From Sterolibacterium denitrificans (lineage in GTDB: Bacteria > Pseudomonadota > Gammaproteobacteria > Burkholderiales > Rhodocyclaceae): DNA of 64,000 nt. Made by a program: the position numbers and the translations under genes. Where the stretch lies: positions 1,178,001 through 1,242,000 of the forward strand of contig NZ_LT837803.1 of assembly GCF_900174485.1 (NCBI RefSeq). Reading direction: 5' to 3'. Positions within the stretch are counted from its first letter, which is position 1, and the number at the start of each line of letters is the position of its first letter. Below are positions 10,631 through 19,607 of this stretch, piece by piece. A model generated the notes under the pieces. The model had not been told where the DNA came from. It saw nothing but the letters and a program-made list of their open reading frames with translations, and made no database searches.

Positions 10631-11820
10631 AATACATTTCATGGGGCGATACCACGGGCTATGCGGTTGCCGCCAAGGCCTACGTCCGCGCGCTCATGGA
10701 CGCAGGCGTGGCGCTCACCTGGACGCCGATGATCAGAGGCAGGCGTGCGTACGAAGCGTATACGTCGCCGCTCTGGCCATGTGCCAGCCTTGCCCCGGTC
10801 TGCAACCGGGCGATGGATTACGACACGGTGCTCATCCATACCGTCCCCGAATATTTTCCCGAGTGGATCGAGCGCGAGCGCAAGCCCGGCCGCCGCATCC
10901 TGGGATATACCGTCTGGGAGCTGGAGCGTCTCCCGGATCATTGGCCGGCCATCTTGAATCGTCTGGACGGCGTGATCGTGCCTACTCACTGGAATGCCCA
11001 GGCGTTTCGCGACTCGGGCGTCACGGTGCCGGTTTTCGTGGTGCCGCACTTGTCGCAGTTCGAGTATCTCGGAAAGCTTGATTCCGAATCCGGCCAGGGA
11101 GGAGACCATGCCGCCCTGAACCGCAGGCTCGGGCCGTTCGGCAACGATCCGGCGCGGTTCATGTTCTATTCGATTGCCTACTGGTCACACCGCAAGGCGC
11201 CGTATCTGGTTCTGGAGGCGTACCTGAAGGCTTTCACGCGCCATGATCGGGTGCTGCTGGCGATCAAGACGGGCGAGCAGGATTTCACCCGATGGCGCCG
11301 GCATTGGCGCCATGGTTTCCGCCGGCGCCATCCCTCGCCGCAGGACGCGGTGGAGCGGCGGCTGTCCGCTCATCCCGACAGCCCGCCCGTGGCCGTCATC
11401 ATGGATGAAACGCTGTCCGATGCGGAGATGCTTGCATTGCACGAAAAGGGCGATTGCTACATCGCGCTGCCGCGTGCCGAAGGCTGGGGGCTCGGCGCGT
11501 TCGAGGCGGCGCGCCTGGGCAAGCCGGTCATCATGACGGGTTATGGGGGACAGCTCGATTTTCTCGAGCCGGGATTTGCGCATCGGGTCGAGCATCGCAT
11601 GGTGCCGGCGGTTGATCCGGCATTCCCGGCCAGCCACCGGCCATCCGACCGCTGGGCGGAGCCGTCCGTCGACCAGGCGGCGGCCCACATGCGCTTCGTT
11701 TTCGAGCACAGCTCGCATGCGCGCGAATGCGCCGGACGGGTTGCGCAGCGGCTGTCCGGCGATTTTTCCAGGGACGCCGTGACGGCCGCCTTGCTCAGGG
11801 CGCTCGAAATGCGGACATGA
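10609..11820 (+). CDS. Family 4-type glycosyltransferase (GT-B fold)
   Basis: A 403-residue GT-B glycosyltransferase. Its N-terminal acceptor domain contains ILGYTVWELERLPDHWPAIL and VIVPTHWNAQAFRDSGV, a pattern seen in retaining GT4 enzymes. The C-terminal donor domain has MFYSIAYWSHRKAPYLVLEA, ALPRAEGWGLGAFEAARLG (E291 and E299, the EX7E pair) and KPVIMTGYGG. The ATG at 10609 was chosen because homology begins at once (LKYISWGDTTGYAVAAKAY); the frame is open further upstream but overlaps the previous gene. The 22-bp overlap implies co-translation. It ends 10 bp before the next glycosyltransferase. Sugar specificity is unknown. Confidence 0.87.
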   Translation: MAELRALKYISWGDTTGYAVAAKAYVRALMDAGVALTWTPMIRGRRAYEAYTSPLWPCASLAPVCNRAMDYDTVLIHTVPEYFPEWIERERKPGRRILGYTVWELERLPDHWPAILNRLDGVIVPTHWNAQAFRDSGVTVPVFVVPHLSQFEYLGKLDSESGQGGDHAALNRRLGPFGNDPARFMFYSIAYWSHRKAPYLVLEAYLKAFTRHDRVLLAIKTGEQDFTRWRRHWRHGFRRRHPSPQDAVERRLSAHPDSPPVAVIMDETLSDAEMLALHEKGDCYIALPRAEGWGLGAFEAARLGKPVIMTGYGGQLDFLEPGFAHRVEHRMVPAVDPAFPASHRPSDRWAEPSVDQAAAHMRFVFEHSSHARECAGRVAQRLSGDFSRDAVTAALLRALEMRT

Positions 11821-11830
11821 GGATGCCTCC

Positions 11831-12736
11831 ATGATTCCCAACGTATTCCATTTCGTTTTCGGGCTGCGTGAGCAAAGAGAGCCTTTCCACCTGATGTATT
11901 ACCTGTGCCTGGCTTCGTGCATCAACGTGAATCGGCCGGATGCCGTGTACTTTCACTACCATCACGAGCCTTGGGGCGAGTGGTGGGAACGGATCAAGCC
12001 CGGCTTGATTCTGGAGCGCATCGAGCCGGAACGGACGCTGGCTGAATACCGTTACGCGGATGCGTCGATATCGCCTTATCGCTACGCGCACCTCGCGGAT
12101 TTCGCGCGGCTCCGGATCCTGCTCGAGCGGGGCGGCATTTATGCGGATATCGACACCTTGTTCCTCCGCCCCATCCCGGCGCATTGGCGCGAGCGCCAGT
12201 TCATCCTCGGGCAGGAAAAAGCCCCGCAGGCCGCCGTCGACGGCGGTTCCTTGTGCAATGCCTGGATCGCCTCGGCGCCCGGTGCGGAATTTGGACGTCT
12301 CTGGCTGGAGGGTTTTCATGAGGCATTCGACGGCACCTGGAGCAATCATTCGACGTTGCTGCCCTTCCGCCTCTGGCAGAAGCATCCGGCGCTGGTTTGC
12401 GTCGAACCGGAAAGCGCTTTTTATGCGCTGGACTGGACTTCGCGAGGCATAGAAAACCTGTTCCTGCACTCGGCCGGGCTGCCCGATGAGGCGTACAGCC
12501 TGCACCTGTGGAATCACCTCTGGTTTGCGCGCGAGCGTCTCGACTTCACGCATTTTCATGCGGACATGCTGACGGTCGACTACGTGCTGCATGCCGATAC
12601 CACCTACGCCAACCACGCGCGCCGGCACCTGCCGGCCGACGCGATCGGCAGCCTGGCGAGTTACAGACGCCAGAGACGCAACTTGCGCTGGCGGTTTCCA
12701 TTGCGCAGCCTGCGTTCCTGGCTGCGGGCGCCATGA
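11831..12736 (+). CDS. DXD-motif glycosyltransferase (Gly_transf_sug / GT32-like)
   Basis: A 301-residue protein with the hallmarks of sugar transferases carrying a DXD motif. It opens with MIPNVFHFVFG, and LADFARLRILLERGGIYADI contains the start of the DID motif (Asp106, Asp108) followed by TLFLRPI. Such proteins add hexoses or hexosamines to capsule, O-antigen or glycoprotein acceptors. The middle (IENLFLHSAG, HLWNHLWF) has the conserved His/Trp pattern seen after the DXD in this family. The start is 10 bp after the previous stop with only a short G-rich element, and the 3' end overlaps the next start as ATGA. It is a distinct fold class from its neighbours, so the operon likely builds a heteroglycan. 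Confidence 0.84.
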   Translation: MIPNVFHFVFGLREQREPFHLMYYLCLASCINVNRPDAVYFHYHHEPWGEWWERIKPGLILERIEPERTLAEYRYADASISPYRYAHLADFARLRILLERGGIYADIDTLFLRPIPAHWRERQFILGQEKAPQAAVDGGSLCNAWIASAPGAEFGRLWLEGFHEAFDGTWSNHSTLLPFRLWQKHPALVCVEPESAFYALDWTSRGIENLFLHSAGLPDEAYSLHLWNHLWFARERLDFTHFHADMLTVDYVLHADTTYANHARRHLPADAIGSLASYRRQRRNLRWRFPLRSLRSWLRAP

Positions 12737-13938
12737 GTTCCGTCCGTCCCGTCGCCTTGCTGGTGACCCCCGTGCTGCCGCAGCCGGGCGGCTCGGGACC
12801 CGCCTTGCGTGCCTGGGACTGGCTGCTGGATCTTGCCCGCAGCCATCGGGTGCATGTCGTCGTGACGGGAGACTTGCCGGCGCAGCCCCTGCCCCTGGTC
12901 TATCCGGCAGAGGCGGTGCATCGGCTGTCTGCCGGAACGGCGCGGCATCGTTCGGGCCTGCGCGCTTTGGGGTATCTCTTCCCGCTGCTGTGCTTGCCGT
13001 ACCGCGGGGTCGTTGCCGATTGGCGGATGAGGGCCGGCAGGCGGGCTTTTGCGCAGCTTCGTCCATTGTTGCCCGGACGGGCCGAAGTCGCCAGGATCGT
13101 TGCGTTCAGGTTCTACGTGCATGACGTGGCGCTGCAATTCGCCGGATGCTTCCCGGAGGCAGCGCTGGAACTCGATATGGACGATCTGGAGTCGCAGACG
13201 CGCATGAGCGTGGCCGGCGCGCTTTGGCGCATGGGGCGCTATGGGCAGGCGTTCCGCTGTGCCGTCACGGCGCTTCAATACGCCCTGCTGGAGATGCGCC
13301 TGACGGGGCCTTACGACAAGGTCTGGCTGGCGGCGGATGAGGATCGCCAACATTTGCGCACGCGGCTGTCGAATGTGATTGGTGTCCGTCCCAATCGGAT
13401 TCCATTGCCGGATTCGAGTGGAGAAACCTTCATGCCGCCAGCGGCGGTGTTGCGGTTGCTGTTTGTCGGCACGTTGAACTACCCGCCCAACGAGGAGGCG
13501 GTGCTGGCGCTGGTCAATCTGCATCTGCCGGCATTGAGGCGCCGCTTGGGACGTTCCTTATGCCTGTGCATCGCCGGACGCGGCGCGTCGGCGAGCCTGG
13601 CTGAAATGCTGCGGCGGGTGTCGGACGTCAAGTTCGTTCCGGACGCGCCGGATCTCGCCGATCTGTATGCGGAGGCGCATGTGGTCGTCGTGCCCCTGAA
13701 AGCCGGCGGCGGCAGCAAGCTCAAAACCCTGGGGGCTTTCGCGCATCGCCGGGCGGTGGTATCCACGGCGCACGGCGCGCGCGGTTTCGATGCGCGCGCG
13801 GGCGAGCATTACCTGCTCGCGGAGACGCCGGATGAGTTTGCGGAGGCGATTTGCCGATTGGCGAACGAGCCCTCGCTGGCCAGGCAACTGGCCTCTGCCG
13901 GAGAGGCCTTCTGCATTGCGCTGCACCGTGAGCGCTGA
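12733..13938 (+). CDS. GT-B glycosyltransferase (GT4-type C-terminal domain)
   Basis: A 401-residue protein coupled to the previous gene by ATGA. The N-terminal domain starts VRPVALLVTPVLPQPGGSG, with the glycine-rich loop and GSGPALRAWDWL seen in glycosyltransferases of exopolysaccharide clusters. LDMDDLESQTRMSVAG (about 147-162) precedes the linker. The C-terminal domain has LLFVGTLNYPPNEEAV, LCIAGRGAS and VVVPLKAGGGSKLKTLGAFA (about 318-336), the donor-binding region of PEP-CTERM/sugar-transferase-associated GT4 proteins. The canonical EX7E is replaced by GGGSKLKTLGA, typical of this subgroup. It closes the cluster and is followed by a strong hairpin. Confidence 0.85.
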   Translation: MSSVRPVALLVTPVLPQPGGSGPALRAWDWLLDLARSHRVHVVVTGDLPAQPLPLVYPAEAVHRLSAGTARHRSGLRALGYLFPLLCLPYRGVVADWRMRAGRRAFAQLRPLLPGRAEVARIVAFRFYVHDVALQFAGCFPEAALELDMDDLESQTRMSVAGALWRMGRYGQAFRCAVTALQYALLEMRLTGPYDKVWLAADEDRQHLRTRLSNVIGVRPNRIPLPDSSGETFMPPAAVLRLLFVGTLNYPPNEEAVLALVNLHLPALRRRLGRSLCLCIAGRGASASLAEMLRRVSDVKFVPDAPDLADLYAEAHVVVVPLKAGGGSKLKTLGAFAHRRAVVSTAHGARGFDARAGEHYLLAETPDEFAEAICRLANEPSLARQLASAGEAFCIALHRER

Positions 13939-13963
13939 TGCTTCGCCCGCTGAGGGCCGCCCA

Positions 13964-13996
13964 GTCCGTGCGCGGAAATCAGCGCCGCGCACGGAC
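13964..13996. terminator. Strong hairpin between glycosyltransferase operon and flhC
   Basis: A perfect 12-bp inverted repeat, GTCCGTGCGCGG (13964-13975) and CCGCGCACGGAC (13985-13996), with a 9-nt loop lies between convergent transcription units. There is no T run on either side, so termination may need Rho or rely on the stable stem. The placement fits a bidirectional stop. Confidence 0.5.
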
Positions 13997-14002
13997 AGCG
14001 CT

Positions 14003-14545
14003 TCATGCGTGGGCGGTTTCGGACCCCACGCTGCGCCGCGTCTTGCCGGCGCGCGCCGGGACGTTGCACAGGCCGCAGACGTAGGTCTTGGTCGGGTCGA
14101 AGGCATGGGCGACGAATTGGCCGCTGCAGGTCTTGCAGGTGGCCAGCGTCAGCATGTTGGCATCGAAGAAGCGCACCATGGTCCAGGCGCGGGTCAGCGA
14201 CAGCACCGGCTTCATGTCGTTGCGCTCGACCTGTTCCAGGTAGAGGTGGTAGGACTTGATGATCAGGTTCAGGCCGCGCAACTGGGTGTGGTTGAGCAGG
14301 AAGTTGTGATAGGCCATGAATAGCGAGGCATGCATGTTCGGCTGCCAGGTCATGAACCAGTCGGTGGAGAAGGGCAGCAGGCCCTTCGGCGGCGATTCGC
14401 CGCGGACTTCCTTGTAAAGCTTGATCAGCCGTTCGCGGCTGAGTTTGGTTTCGGTTTCGAGCAATTGCAGACGGGCACCGAGCTGGATCAGTTCGATGGC
14501 CAGCCCGATGTCTCTCGCTTCCGAGATGACGGATTTATTGCGCAT
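14003..14545 (-). CDS. flhC: Flagellar transcriptional activator FlhC
   Basis: FlhC is the DNA-contacting partner of the FlhD4C2 complex that switches on class II flagellar genes. The 180-residue product carries the four zinc-binding cysteines in CKTC (137, 140) and CGLC (157, 160), within one residue of the E. coli positions. Internal signatures include IQLGARLQLLETETKLSRER and PNMHASLFMAYHNFLL. The start MRNKSVISEARDIGLA was selected over an upstream in-frame Met because it matches the family and has GGAG just upstream. It follows flhD with a 67-bp gap, as a two-gene operon. No other flagellar genes are in the window. Confidence 0.95.
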   Translation of the reverse strand: MRNKSVISEARDIGLAIELIQLGARLQLLETETKLSRERLIKLYKEVRGESPPKGLLPFSTDWFMTWQPNMHASLFMAYHNFLLNHTQLRGLNLIIKSYHLYLEQVERNDMKPVLSLTRAWTMVRFFDANMLTLATCKTCSGQFVAHAFDPTKTYVCGLCNVPARAGKTRRSVGSETAHA

Positions 14546-14612
14546 GGGAACTCCTGGATGGTGGCGGCGGCAATGTCGGCGGCGCGCAGCGTAGTGTTGC
14601 GCAGTGCGTGCT

Positions 14613-14930
14613 TCAGGCAACGGTTTCGACGGGCTTGCCGGCTGCGAGTATCGTTGCATGCATGTGACCGATGCCGCGTTCGCGGTCATGGTTGGCAAGC
14701 AGGTTCAGCAGCAGGGTGTCGTCGAAACGGAAGCTGCACAGCAGCATGTCGGCGCTGGCCATCCTGAGTACTTGACCAGGGGTGAGACGGTCGAGGATGT
14801 CTGCGATTTCCTGGCTGATGCCCAGACGGAAAATCGCGCGCTCCCTGTCGGCGCGAATCATGTTCTGCGCCAGCATGAGGTAGGCAAGATTGACTTCCTT
14901 TATGTCGTTGTAGGTGTCAGTCATTTTCAT
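14613..14930 (-). CDS. flhD: Flagellar transcriptional activator FlhD
   Basis: A 105-residue FlhD. MKMTDTYNDIKEVNLAYLML and LLAQNMIRADRERAIFRLGI are family signatures. Cys65, the residue that forms the interchain disulfide in E. coli FlhD, falls at exactly position 65 if translation starts at the first Met, which supports this start over the Met two codons later. An AGGAG element precedes it. FlhD forms a hetero-hexamer with FlhC encoded just downstream. The 329-bp upstream region contains an AT-rich segment likely to hold the regulated flhDC promoter. Confidence 0.95.
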   Translation of the reverse strand: MKMTDTYNDIKEVNLAYLMLAQNMIRADRERAIFRLGISQEIADILDRLTPGQVLRMASADMLLCSFRFDDTLLLNLLANHDRERGIGHMHATILAAGKPVETVA

Positions 14931-15259
14931 GGTGCTCTCCTTTGGTTTTCAGCCTGCGGAATCCGGAAGGCGAGCGGATTATGGTCAATGCTGTCAACCA
15001 CGAGTAGCGGTGCAATGCTGTTTTTGATGTCAGAACGGCTTCCGGGAGGTTTGTAAGGTTTATTCTTACAATTTTCGTGTAACGCAATGAATTAACGCGG
15101 TTTTAATTCTTTTGACCTGTCTTTCGAGCGGCCTTCGCCGTCTGGTATGTCGGGGTTGCGCCGGCAAGCCGCGATTGCGGGTTTGCCGATGGGCTGCTGC
15201 CTTTTTCTCTTTGCTTCCGGCTCGGTCGGGATGGCCGGCTGCGTTAAAATCGGCGCCCC
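14931..15259. other. Divergent intergenic region between flhDC and NUDIX gene
   Basis: 329 bp without a credible gene. The segment from about 15040 to 15115 is markedly AT-rich for this genome and includes GTAAG and CTTAC as a small inverted repeat (15053-15069). It is the likely regulatory region of flhDC, which integrates many inputs in other bacteria. Next to the NUDIX gene is a TAAAAT (15245-15250) that could be its -10. No start site can be fixed from sequence alone. Confidence 0.5.
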
Positions 15260-15805
15260 ATGGAAGCGAAAATCAATTTCTGCAGCACGTGCGGCTCGCC
15301 CGTCGCCATGCGGGTTCCGCCGGGCGATGCGCTGCTGCGCGCCGTGTGTGATGCCTGCGGTGCGATTCATTATCAGAACCCCAAGCTGGTCGTCGGCAGC
15401 CTGCCGGTCTGGGAGGATCGCGTCCTGCTGTGCCGGCGTGCCATCGAGCCGCGCTACGGCATGTGGACCCTGCCGGCGGGCTTCATGGAAAACAACGAGA
15501 CGCTGCCGGCCGCGGCGCTGCGCGAGACGCACGAAGAGGCTTGCGCGCGCGTCGAACTGGGCGAGCTATACACGCTGATCAGCGTGCCGCACATCAGCCA
15601 GGTGCATGCGATTTATCGGGCGCGTCTGCTCGATCTGGACTTCGCCGCCGGCGTCGAGACGCTGGAGGTTGCGTTGTTCGACGAGTTGCAGATTCCCTGG
15701 GACGAGATTGCTTTTCGCACCATCGCCATGACGCTGCGCCATTTTTTCGCCGATCGCAAATTCGGCGCCTGGCGCTTTCACAGCGCCGAATTGCCGCCGC
15801 CCTGA
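15260..15805 (+). CDS. NUDIX hydrolase with N-terminal zinc ribbon
   Basis: A 181-residue NUDIX hydrolase. A zinc ribbon is formed by Cys8, Cys11, Cys30 and Cys33, followed by a Nudix box beginning GFMENNE at Gly74 with Glu80 and the REtHEE core (Arg88, Glu89, Glu92, Glu93). The usual Gly after EEx is Cys95, a substitution common in this zinc-ribbon subgroup. The layout resembles NADH pyrophosphatase-like and nucleoside-diphosphate-X hydrolases; substrate is uncertain (NADH, ADP-ribose or a coenzyme). The gene converges on the TonB-like gene with only 7 bp between stops. Confidence 0.86.
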   Translation: MEAKINFCSTCGSPVAMRVPPGDALLRAVCDACGAIHYQNPKLVVGSLPVWEDRVLLCRRAIEPRYGMWTLPAGFMENNETLPAAALRETHEEACARVELGELYTLISVPHISQVHAIYRARLLDLDFAAGVETLEVALFDELQIPWDEIAFRTIAMTLRHFFADRKFGAWRFHSAELPPP

Positions 15806-15812
15806 TGCGTGT

Positions 15813-16508
15813 TCATTCCGCAGGCGGGTCGGGATCGAACGCCACGGGAATGAGCACGTCGAAAGCGCGACCGCGCAGAGCCGGCGGTACCGCGGTTGCC
15901 TGTGCGGCATTTCCGAGCATTTCCAGCGCGGCCGCGTCAAGCAGGGCATTGCCGCTGCTGGAGTGCAGTTCCGCGCCCTGTGACTGGCCGTCGGCAGCGA
16001 CGACCACGCGTACGCCGGTGATGCCGCCGATGCCTGCGTTACGGGCGGCGGCTGGGTAATTTCGGAAACGTCGTGCCGCCATGGCAAGATCGATGCGGTA
16101 TTGGCGCAGGTGTTTGCCTTCGCCCTCGCCGTTCACGCTGGCTGGATGGCCGGCATCGGCATTGCCGCTGGCGGCGGTTTCTGCCGTGACGGAAGCCGTG
16201 TCGGCGACGGTCGCAGCCATACTCATGCTTGCTCGCGAAGCGTCTGGCGGAGGCGCCTTTCGGGCGTTTTCCTGACGCGGAGCACCTGCCGCCGCTGCCG
16301 TGGTTTGCGCAACGGGGGCGGCGGCTTGCTGCGCGTTCGTGCGCAGGCGCGCGGCGAGCGGTCCGGCATGGCGAGCGTGGAGCGGGTCGGTGGCCGGCGT
16401 CATATTGATTGACCGATTTTCCTGCAGCAGCAGGAAGGCGTGCAGCGCCAGCGAGATCGCCACTGCCTGGCCCAGAGACTTCGCTGTTTTTCCTGTGCCG
16501 TGGTTCAT
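15813..16508 (-). CDS. TonB-like energy-transducer protein
   Basis: A protein of about 231 residues with TonB architecture. It has a single N-terminal transmembrane helix (LGQAVAISLALHAFLLLQ), a long Ala/Pro-rich periplasmic spacer, and a TonB C-terminal-like domain beginning near YRIDLAMAARRFRNYPAAAR and ending with VPPALRGRAFDVLIPVAFD. TonB proteins pass proton-motive energy from ExbB/ExbD to outer-membrane receptors, but no exbB, exbD or receptor gene is adjacent, so this is an orphan. It may instead be a TonB-domain protein with another envelope role. The start is uncertain: Met at 16508 gives a typical short cytoplasmic tail, while Met at 16529 adds seven residues; neither has a clear Shine-Dalgarno sequence. 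Confidence 0.75.
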   Translation of the reverse strand: MNHGTGKTAKSLGQAVAISLALHAFLLLQENRSINMTPATDPLHARHAGPLAARLRTNAQQAAAPVAQTTAAAAGAPRQENARKAPPPDASRASMSMAATVADTASVTAETAASGNADAGHPASVNGEGEGKHLRQYRIDLAMAARRFRNYPAAARNAGIGGITGVRVVVAADGQSQGAELHSSSGNALLDAAALEMLGNAAQATAVPPALRGRAFDVLIPVAFDPDPPAE

Positions 16509-16613
16509 GGTTGTATAGTTGAAGGCCATCGATCGAAGCCGGTGGCCGCGGTCATCGCGTTCCACCGAGGTTCGATGATCTTGACATATCGTCGCAAGGG
16601 AATCCATCGCATC

Positions 16614-17255
16614 ATGCAAGCCATCGAAGTTGCCGGGATTGCCGATGCTGTAGCGGTCTGTGAGGCCCGCGCGGCCATGCTGCCGCTGATCCTTACGCTG
16701 GACATGAATGGCGCGCCGTATCGCTGGGTGACGTGGCAGCATGCCTGTTTTTATTACGCCAGAAACCTGGTCGCCTGGTCGGCTGGCGATGAAAATCTGA
16801 CTTTTTACGGTGGCATCAGCCGTGCCACCGGGCGGCGTTCCTCGATCACGACCAACAGCATCATCGCCATCAGGGGGCGGCCGGTGGCGTCGCGGGGGTG
16901 GCTGCAGGTGCCGCCGCTCAGCAACCGCGAGTTGTTCCAGCGCGACCGGCATGTGTGCGCCTATTGCGGGAATGGCTACGCCAGCCAGCGTCTGACGCGC
17001 GAGCATATCGTGCCGTTGTCGCAGGGCGGCCTCGATCTCTGGATGAACGTCGTCACCGCCTGCCGCGCCTGCAACCAGCGCAAGAGCGGCCGCACGCCGG
17101 AGCAGGCCGGCATGCAGTTGCTGTACGCGCCGTATGTGCCGAACAAGGCGGAATATCTGATCCTCAGCAACCGCCGCATCCTGCATGACCAGATGGATTT
17201 CCTGGCCAAGCACGTGCCAGTGCGCGAGTCGCGATTGTTGCGCCGGGCATGTTGA
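16614..17255 (+). CDS. HNH endonuclease family protein
   Basis: A protein of about 213 residues with a C-terminal HNH nuclease motif bounded by zinc knuckles: CAYC (115, 118), EHIVPLSQGG with His131, Asn145, and CRAC (150, 153). The N-terminal about 90 residues (LILTLDMNGAPYRWVTWQHA) are conserved in chromosomal HNH proteins of Proteobacteria of unknown role. HNH enzymes cut DNA with one metal ion; here no methyltransferase, phage or mobile partner is adjacent, so a host DNA-metabolism role is as likely as defence. An upstream in-frame Met at 16575 has GAGG close by and is an alternative start. It diverges from the TonB-like gene and precedes ygiQ by 45 bp. Confidence 0.83.
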   Translation: MQAIEVAGIADAVAVCEARAAMLPLILTLDMNGAPYRWVTWQHACFYYARNLVAWSAGDENLTFYGGISRATGRRSSITTNSIIAIRGRPVASRGWLQVPPLSNRELFQRDRHVCAYCGNGYASQRLTREHIVPLSQGGLDLWMNVVTACRACNQRKSGRTPEQAGMQLLYAPYVPNKAEYLILSNRRILHDQMDFLAKHVPVRESRLLRRAC

Positions 17256-17300
17256 GGGCTTGAGAGCGAGCCGCGCGTCGGCAAGCGGTAAAATGCGCGG

Positions 17301-19607
17301 ATGAATACAGCCGCTGCCGCGGCCGGGCCGTTCCAGGCGCCCACGCCGCTGACTTCCTATCGCAAGCATTGGGCGCAGCGTTTCGGACGCGCGCCTTTCC
17401 TGCCGATGTCGCGCGCCGAGATGGAGCAACTCGGCTGGGATTCCTGCGACATCATCCTGGTCACCGGCGATGCCTACATCGACCACCCCAGCTTCGGCAT
17501 GGCGCTGATCGGTCGGCTGCTGGAAGCACAGGGTTTTCGCGTCGGCATCATCAGCCAGCCGGACTGGACGTCGAGCGCGGCCTTCAGGCAACTGGGCAAG
17601 CCGAATCTGTTCTTCGGCGTCACCGCCGGCAACATGGATTCGATGGTGAATCGCTACACGGCGGATCGCAAGATCCGCACGGACGATGCCTATACCGCCA
17701 ACGCCGAGCCCGGCAAGCGTCCCGACCGGGCGGTGGTGGTGTATTCCCAGCGCTGCCGCGAAGCTTATCCGGATCGGCCGATCATCATCGGCAGCATCGA
17801 GGCCAGCCTGCGGCGCATCGCCCATTACGATTACTGGTCGGACAAGGTGCGCCGCGCCATCCTGCTCGACGCCAAGGCCGATCTGCTGCTCTACGGCAGC
17901 GCCGAGCGGGCTCTCGTCGAGCTGGCGCATCGTCTGGCGCGTGGTGTGCCGGTACGGGAAATTCGCGATTTGCGCGGCACGGCGTTCATGGTGCCGCCCG
18001 GCTGGCGGCCTGCCGAAGACTGGACGGAAATCGATTCGACCCAGGTGGATGCGCCGGGTTCGCAGCATTCGTCCCACCCGCCCCACCGGCATCCCGATCC
18101 TTATGCCATGACCGCATCGACGCCGGATATGCCGGATGCGGCGGGCTGCGCCGGGCAGGCTGCGGCCGCCGCCGGCGCGGAGGGCGTCAAGCCCATCCGG
18201 ATCGTTTCCCGCAGTCAGCAAATGGATGAGCGGGTCGAGCGCCTGGCGACGCGCAAGTCGGCGCGTGAGCAGACGGTGATCCGCCTGCCTTCGTATGAGC
18301 AGGTCGCCAGCGATCCTTTGCTCTATGCCCATGCCTCGCGCGTTTTTCATCTGGAATCCAACCCCGGCAACGCCCGCGCCCTGGTGCAGGCGCATGGCGA
18401 GGGGGCGGGGCGGCGCGATGTCTGGCTGAATCCGCCGCCGATCCCGCTCAGCACGGCGGAGATGGATCATGTCTACGACCAGCCCTATGCGCGCGCGCCG
18501 CATCCGTCCTATGGCGAGGCGAAAATTCCGGCCTGGGAGATGATCCGTTTTTCGATCAACATCATGCGCGGCTGCTTCGGCGGCTGTACCTTCTGCTCCA
18601 TCCACGAGCACGAGGGACGCATCATCCAGAGCCGTTCGGAAGCATCCATCCTCCACGAAATCGAGCAGATCCGCGACAGGACGCCAGGTTTTACCGGCAC
18701 GATTTCCGACCTCGGCGGGCCGACCGCCAACATGTACCGCCTGGCCTGCAAGGACAAGAAGATCGAGGCCTCCTGCCGGCGTCTGTCCTGTGTCTATCCC
18801 GACATCTGCCCGCAGATGGGCACCGATCACGGCCCGCTGGTGCAGCTCTACCGCAAGGCGCGCAAGGTGCCGGGCATCAAGCGCATCAACATCGGCTCCG
18901 GCCTGCGCTACGACCTGGCGATCCGCTCGCCCGAGTACATCAAGGAACTGGTGACCCATCACGTCGGCGGCTATCTGAAGATCGCGCCCGAGCACACCGA
19001 GGAGGCCACGCTGGCGAAAATGATGAAGCCGTCGATCGCCAACTATGACAAGTTCAAGGTGCTGTTCGACAAATACTCGCGCGAAGCCGGCAAGGAGCAA
19101 TATCTGATTCCCTACTTCATCGGCGCCCACCCGGGGGCCAGCGACGAGGACATGCTGAATCTGGCGTTGTGGCTGAAGAAGAACCGTTTCCGTCTCGATC
19201 AGGTGCAGAACTTCCTGCCCACGCCGCTGGCCATCGCCACGGCGATGTACCACAGCCGGCGCAATCCGCTGCGCAAGCTGAGCGCAAGCAGCGAAGAGGT
19301 GTACACCGCTCGCAGTGGGCGTAGCCGGCGCATCCACAAGGCTTTCATGCGTTATCACGATCCGGCCAACTGGCCGCTGCTGCGCGAGGCGCTGCGCCAG
19401 ATGGGACGGGCGGATCTGATCGGCAACAGCGCCCAGCACCTGGTGCCCGCCTTTCAGCCGCCGGGTTCGGCGGCTGCGCAGCCGGGGAGCGGGCGGCCGC
19501 GCGGGCGTGGACAGGGACGCGGGCAGGGGCTCGATACGGCAGCCATTCCGACGGCGCCAGGTAGAGGCGCGCAACCGCCGCGGGGCGGATTCAAGCGAAA
19601 ACGCTGA
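17301..19607 (+). CDS. ygiQ: YgiQ-family radical SAM protein
   Basis: A 768-residue protein of the YgiQ (UPF0313) radical-SAM family, whose reaction is not established. The cluster motif is C425-x3-C429-x2-C432 within [20 protein letters not shown]-terminal signatures include [20 protein letters not shown] and [19 protein letters not shown]. Late conserved blocks include [14 protein letters not shown] and [19 protein letters not shown]. Two regions differ from a compact family member: an about 45-residue Ala/His/Pro-rich insertion near 250-297, and an Arg/Gly-rich basic tail after about residue 715 that could bind nucleic acid. The start follows directly from the N-terminal homology. It lies 45 bp downstream of the HNH gene. 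Confidence 0.93.
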   Translation: MNTAAAAAGPFQAPTPLTSYRKHWAQRFGRAPFLPMSRAEMEQLGWDSCDIILVTGDAYIDHPSFGMALIGRLLEAQGFRVGIISQPDWTSSAAFRQLGKPNLFFGVTAGNMDSMVNRYTADRKIRTDDAYTANAEPGKRPDRAVVVYSQRCREAYPDRPIIIGSIEASLRRIAHYDYWSDKVRRAILLDAKADLLLYGSAERALVELAHRLARGVPVREIRDLRGTAFMVPPGWRPAEDWTEIDSTQVDAPGSQHSSHPPHRHPDPYAMTASTPDMPDAAGCAGQAAAAAGAEGVKPIRIVSRSQQMDERVERLATRKSAREQTVIRLPSYEQVASDPLLYAHASRVFHLESNPGNARALVQAHGEGAGRRDVWLNPPPIPLSTAEMDHVYDQPYARAPHPSYGEAKIPAWEMIRFSINIMRGCFGGCTFCSIHEHEGRIIQSRSEASILHEIEQIRDRTPGFTGTISDLGGPTANMYRLACKDKKIEASCRRLSCVYPDICPQMGTDHGPLVQLYRKARKVPGIKRINIGSGLRYDLAIRSPEYIKELVTHHVGGYLKIAPEHTEEATLAKMMKPSIANYDKFKVLFDKYSREAGKEQYLIPYFIGAHPGASDEDMLNLALWLKKNRFRLDQVQNFLPTPLAIATAMYHSRRNPLRKLSASSEEVYTARSGRSRRIHKAFMRYHDPANWPLLREALRQMGRADLIGNSAQHLVPAFQPPGSAAAQPGSGRPRGRGQGRGQGLDTAAIPTAPGRGAQPPRGGFKRKR

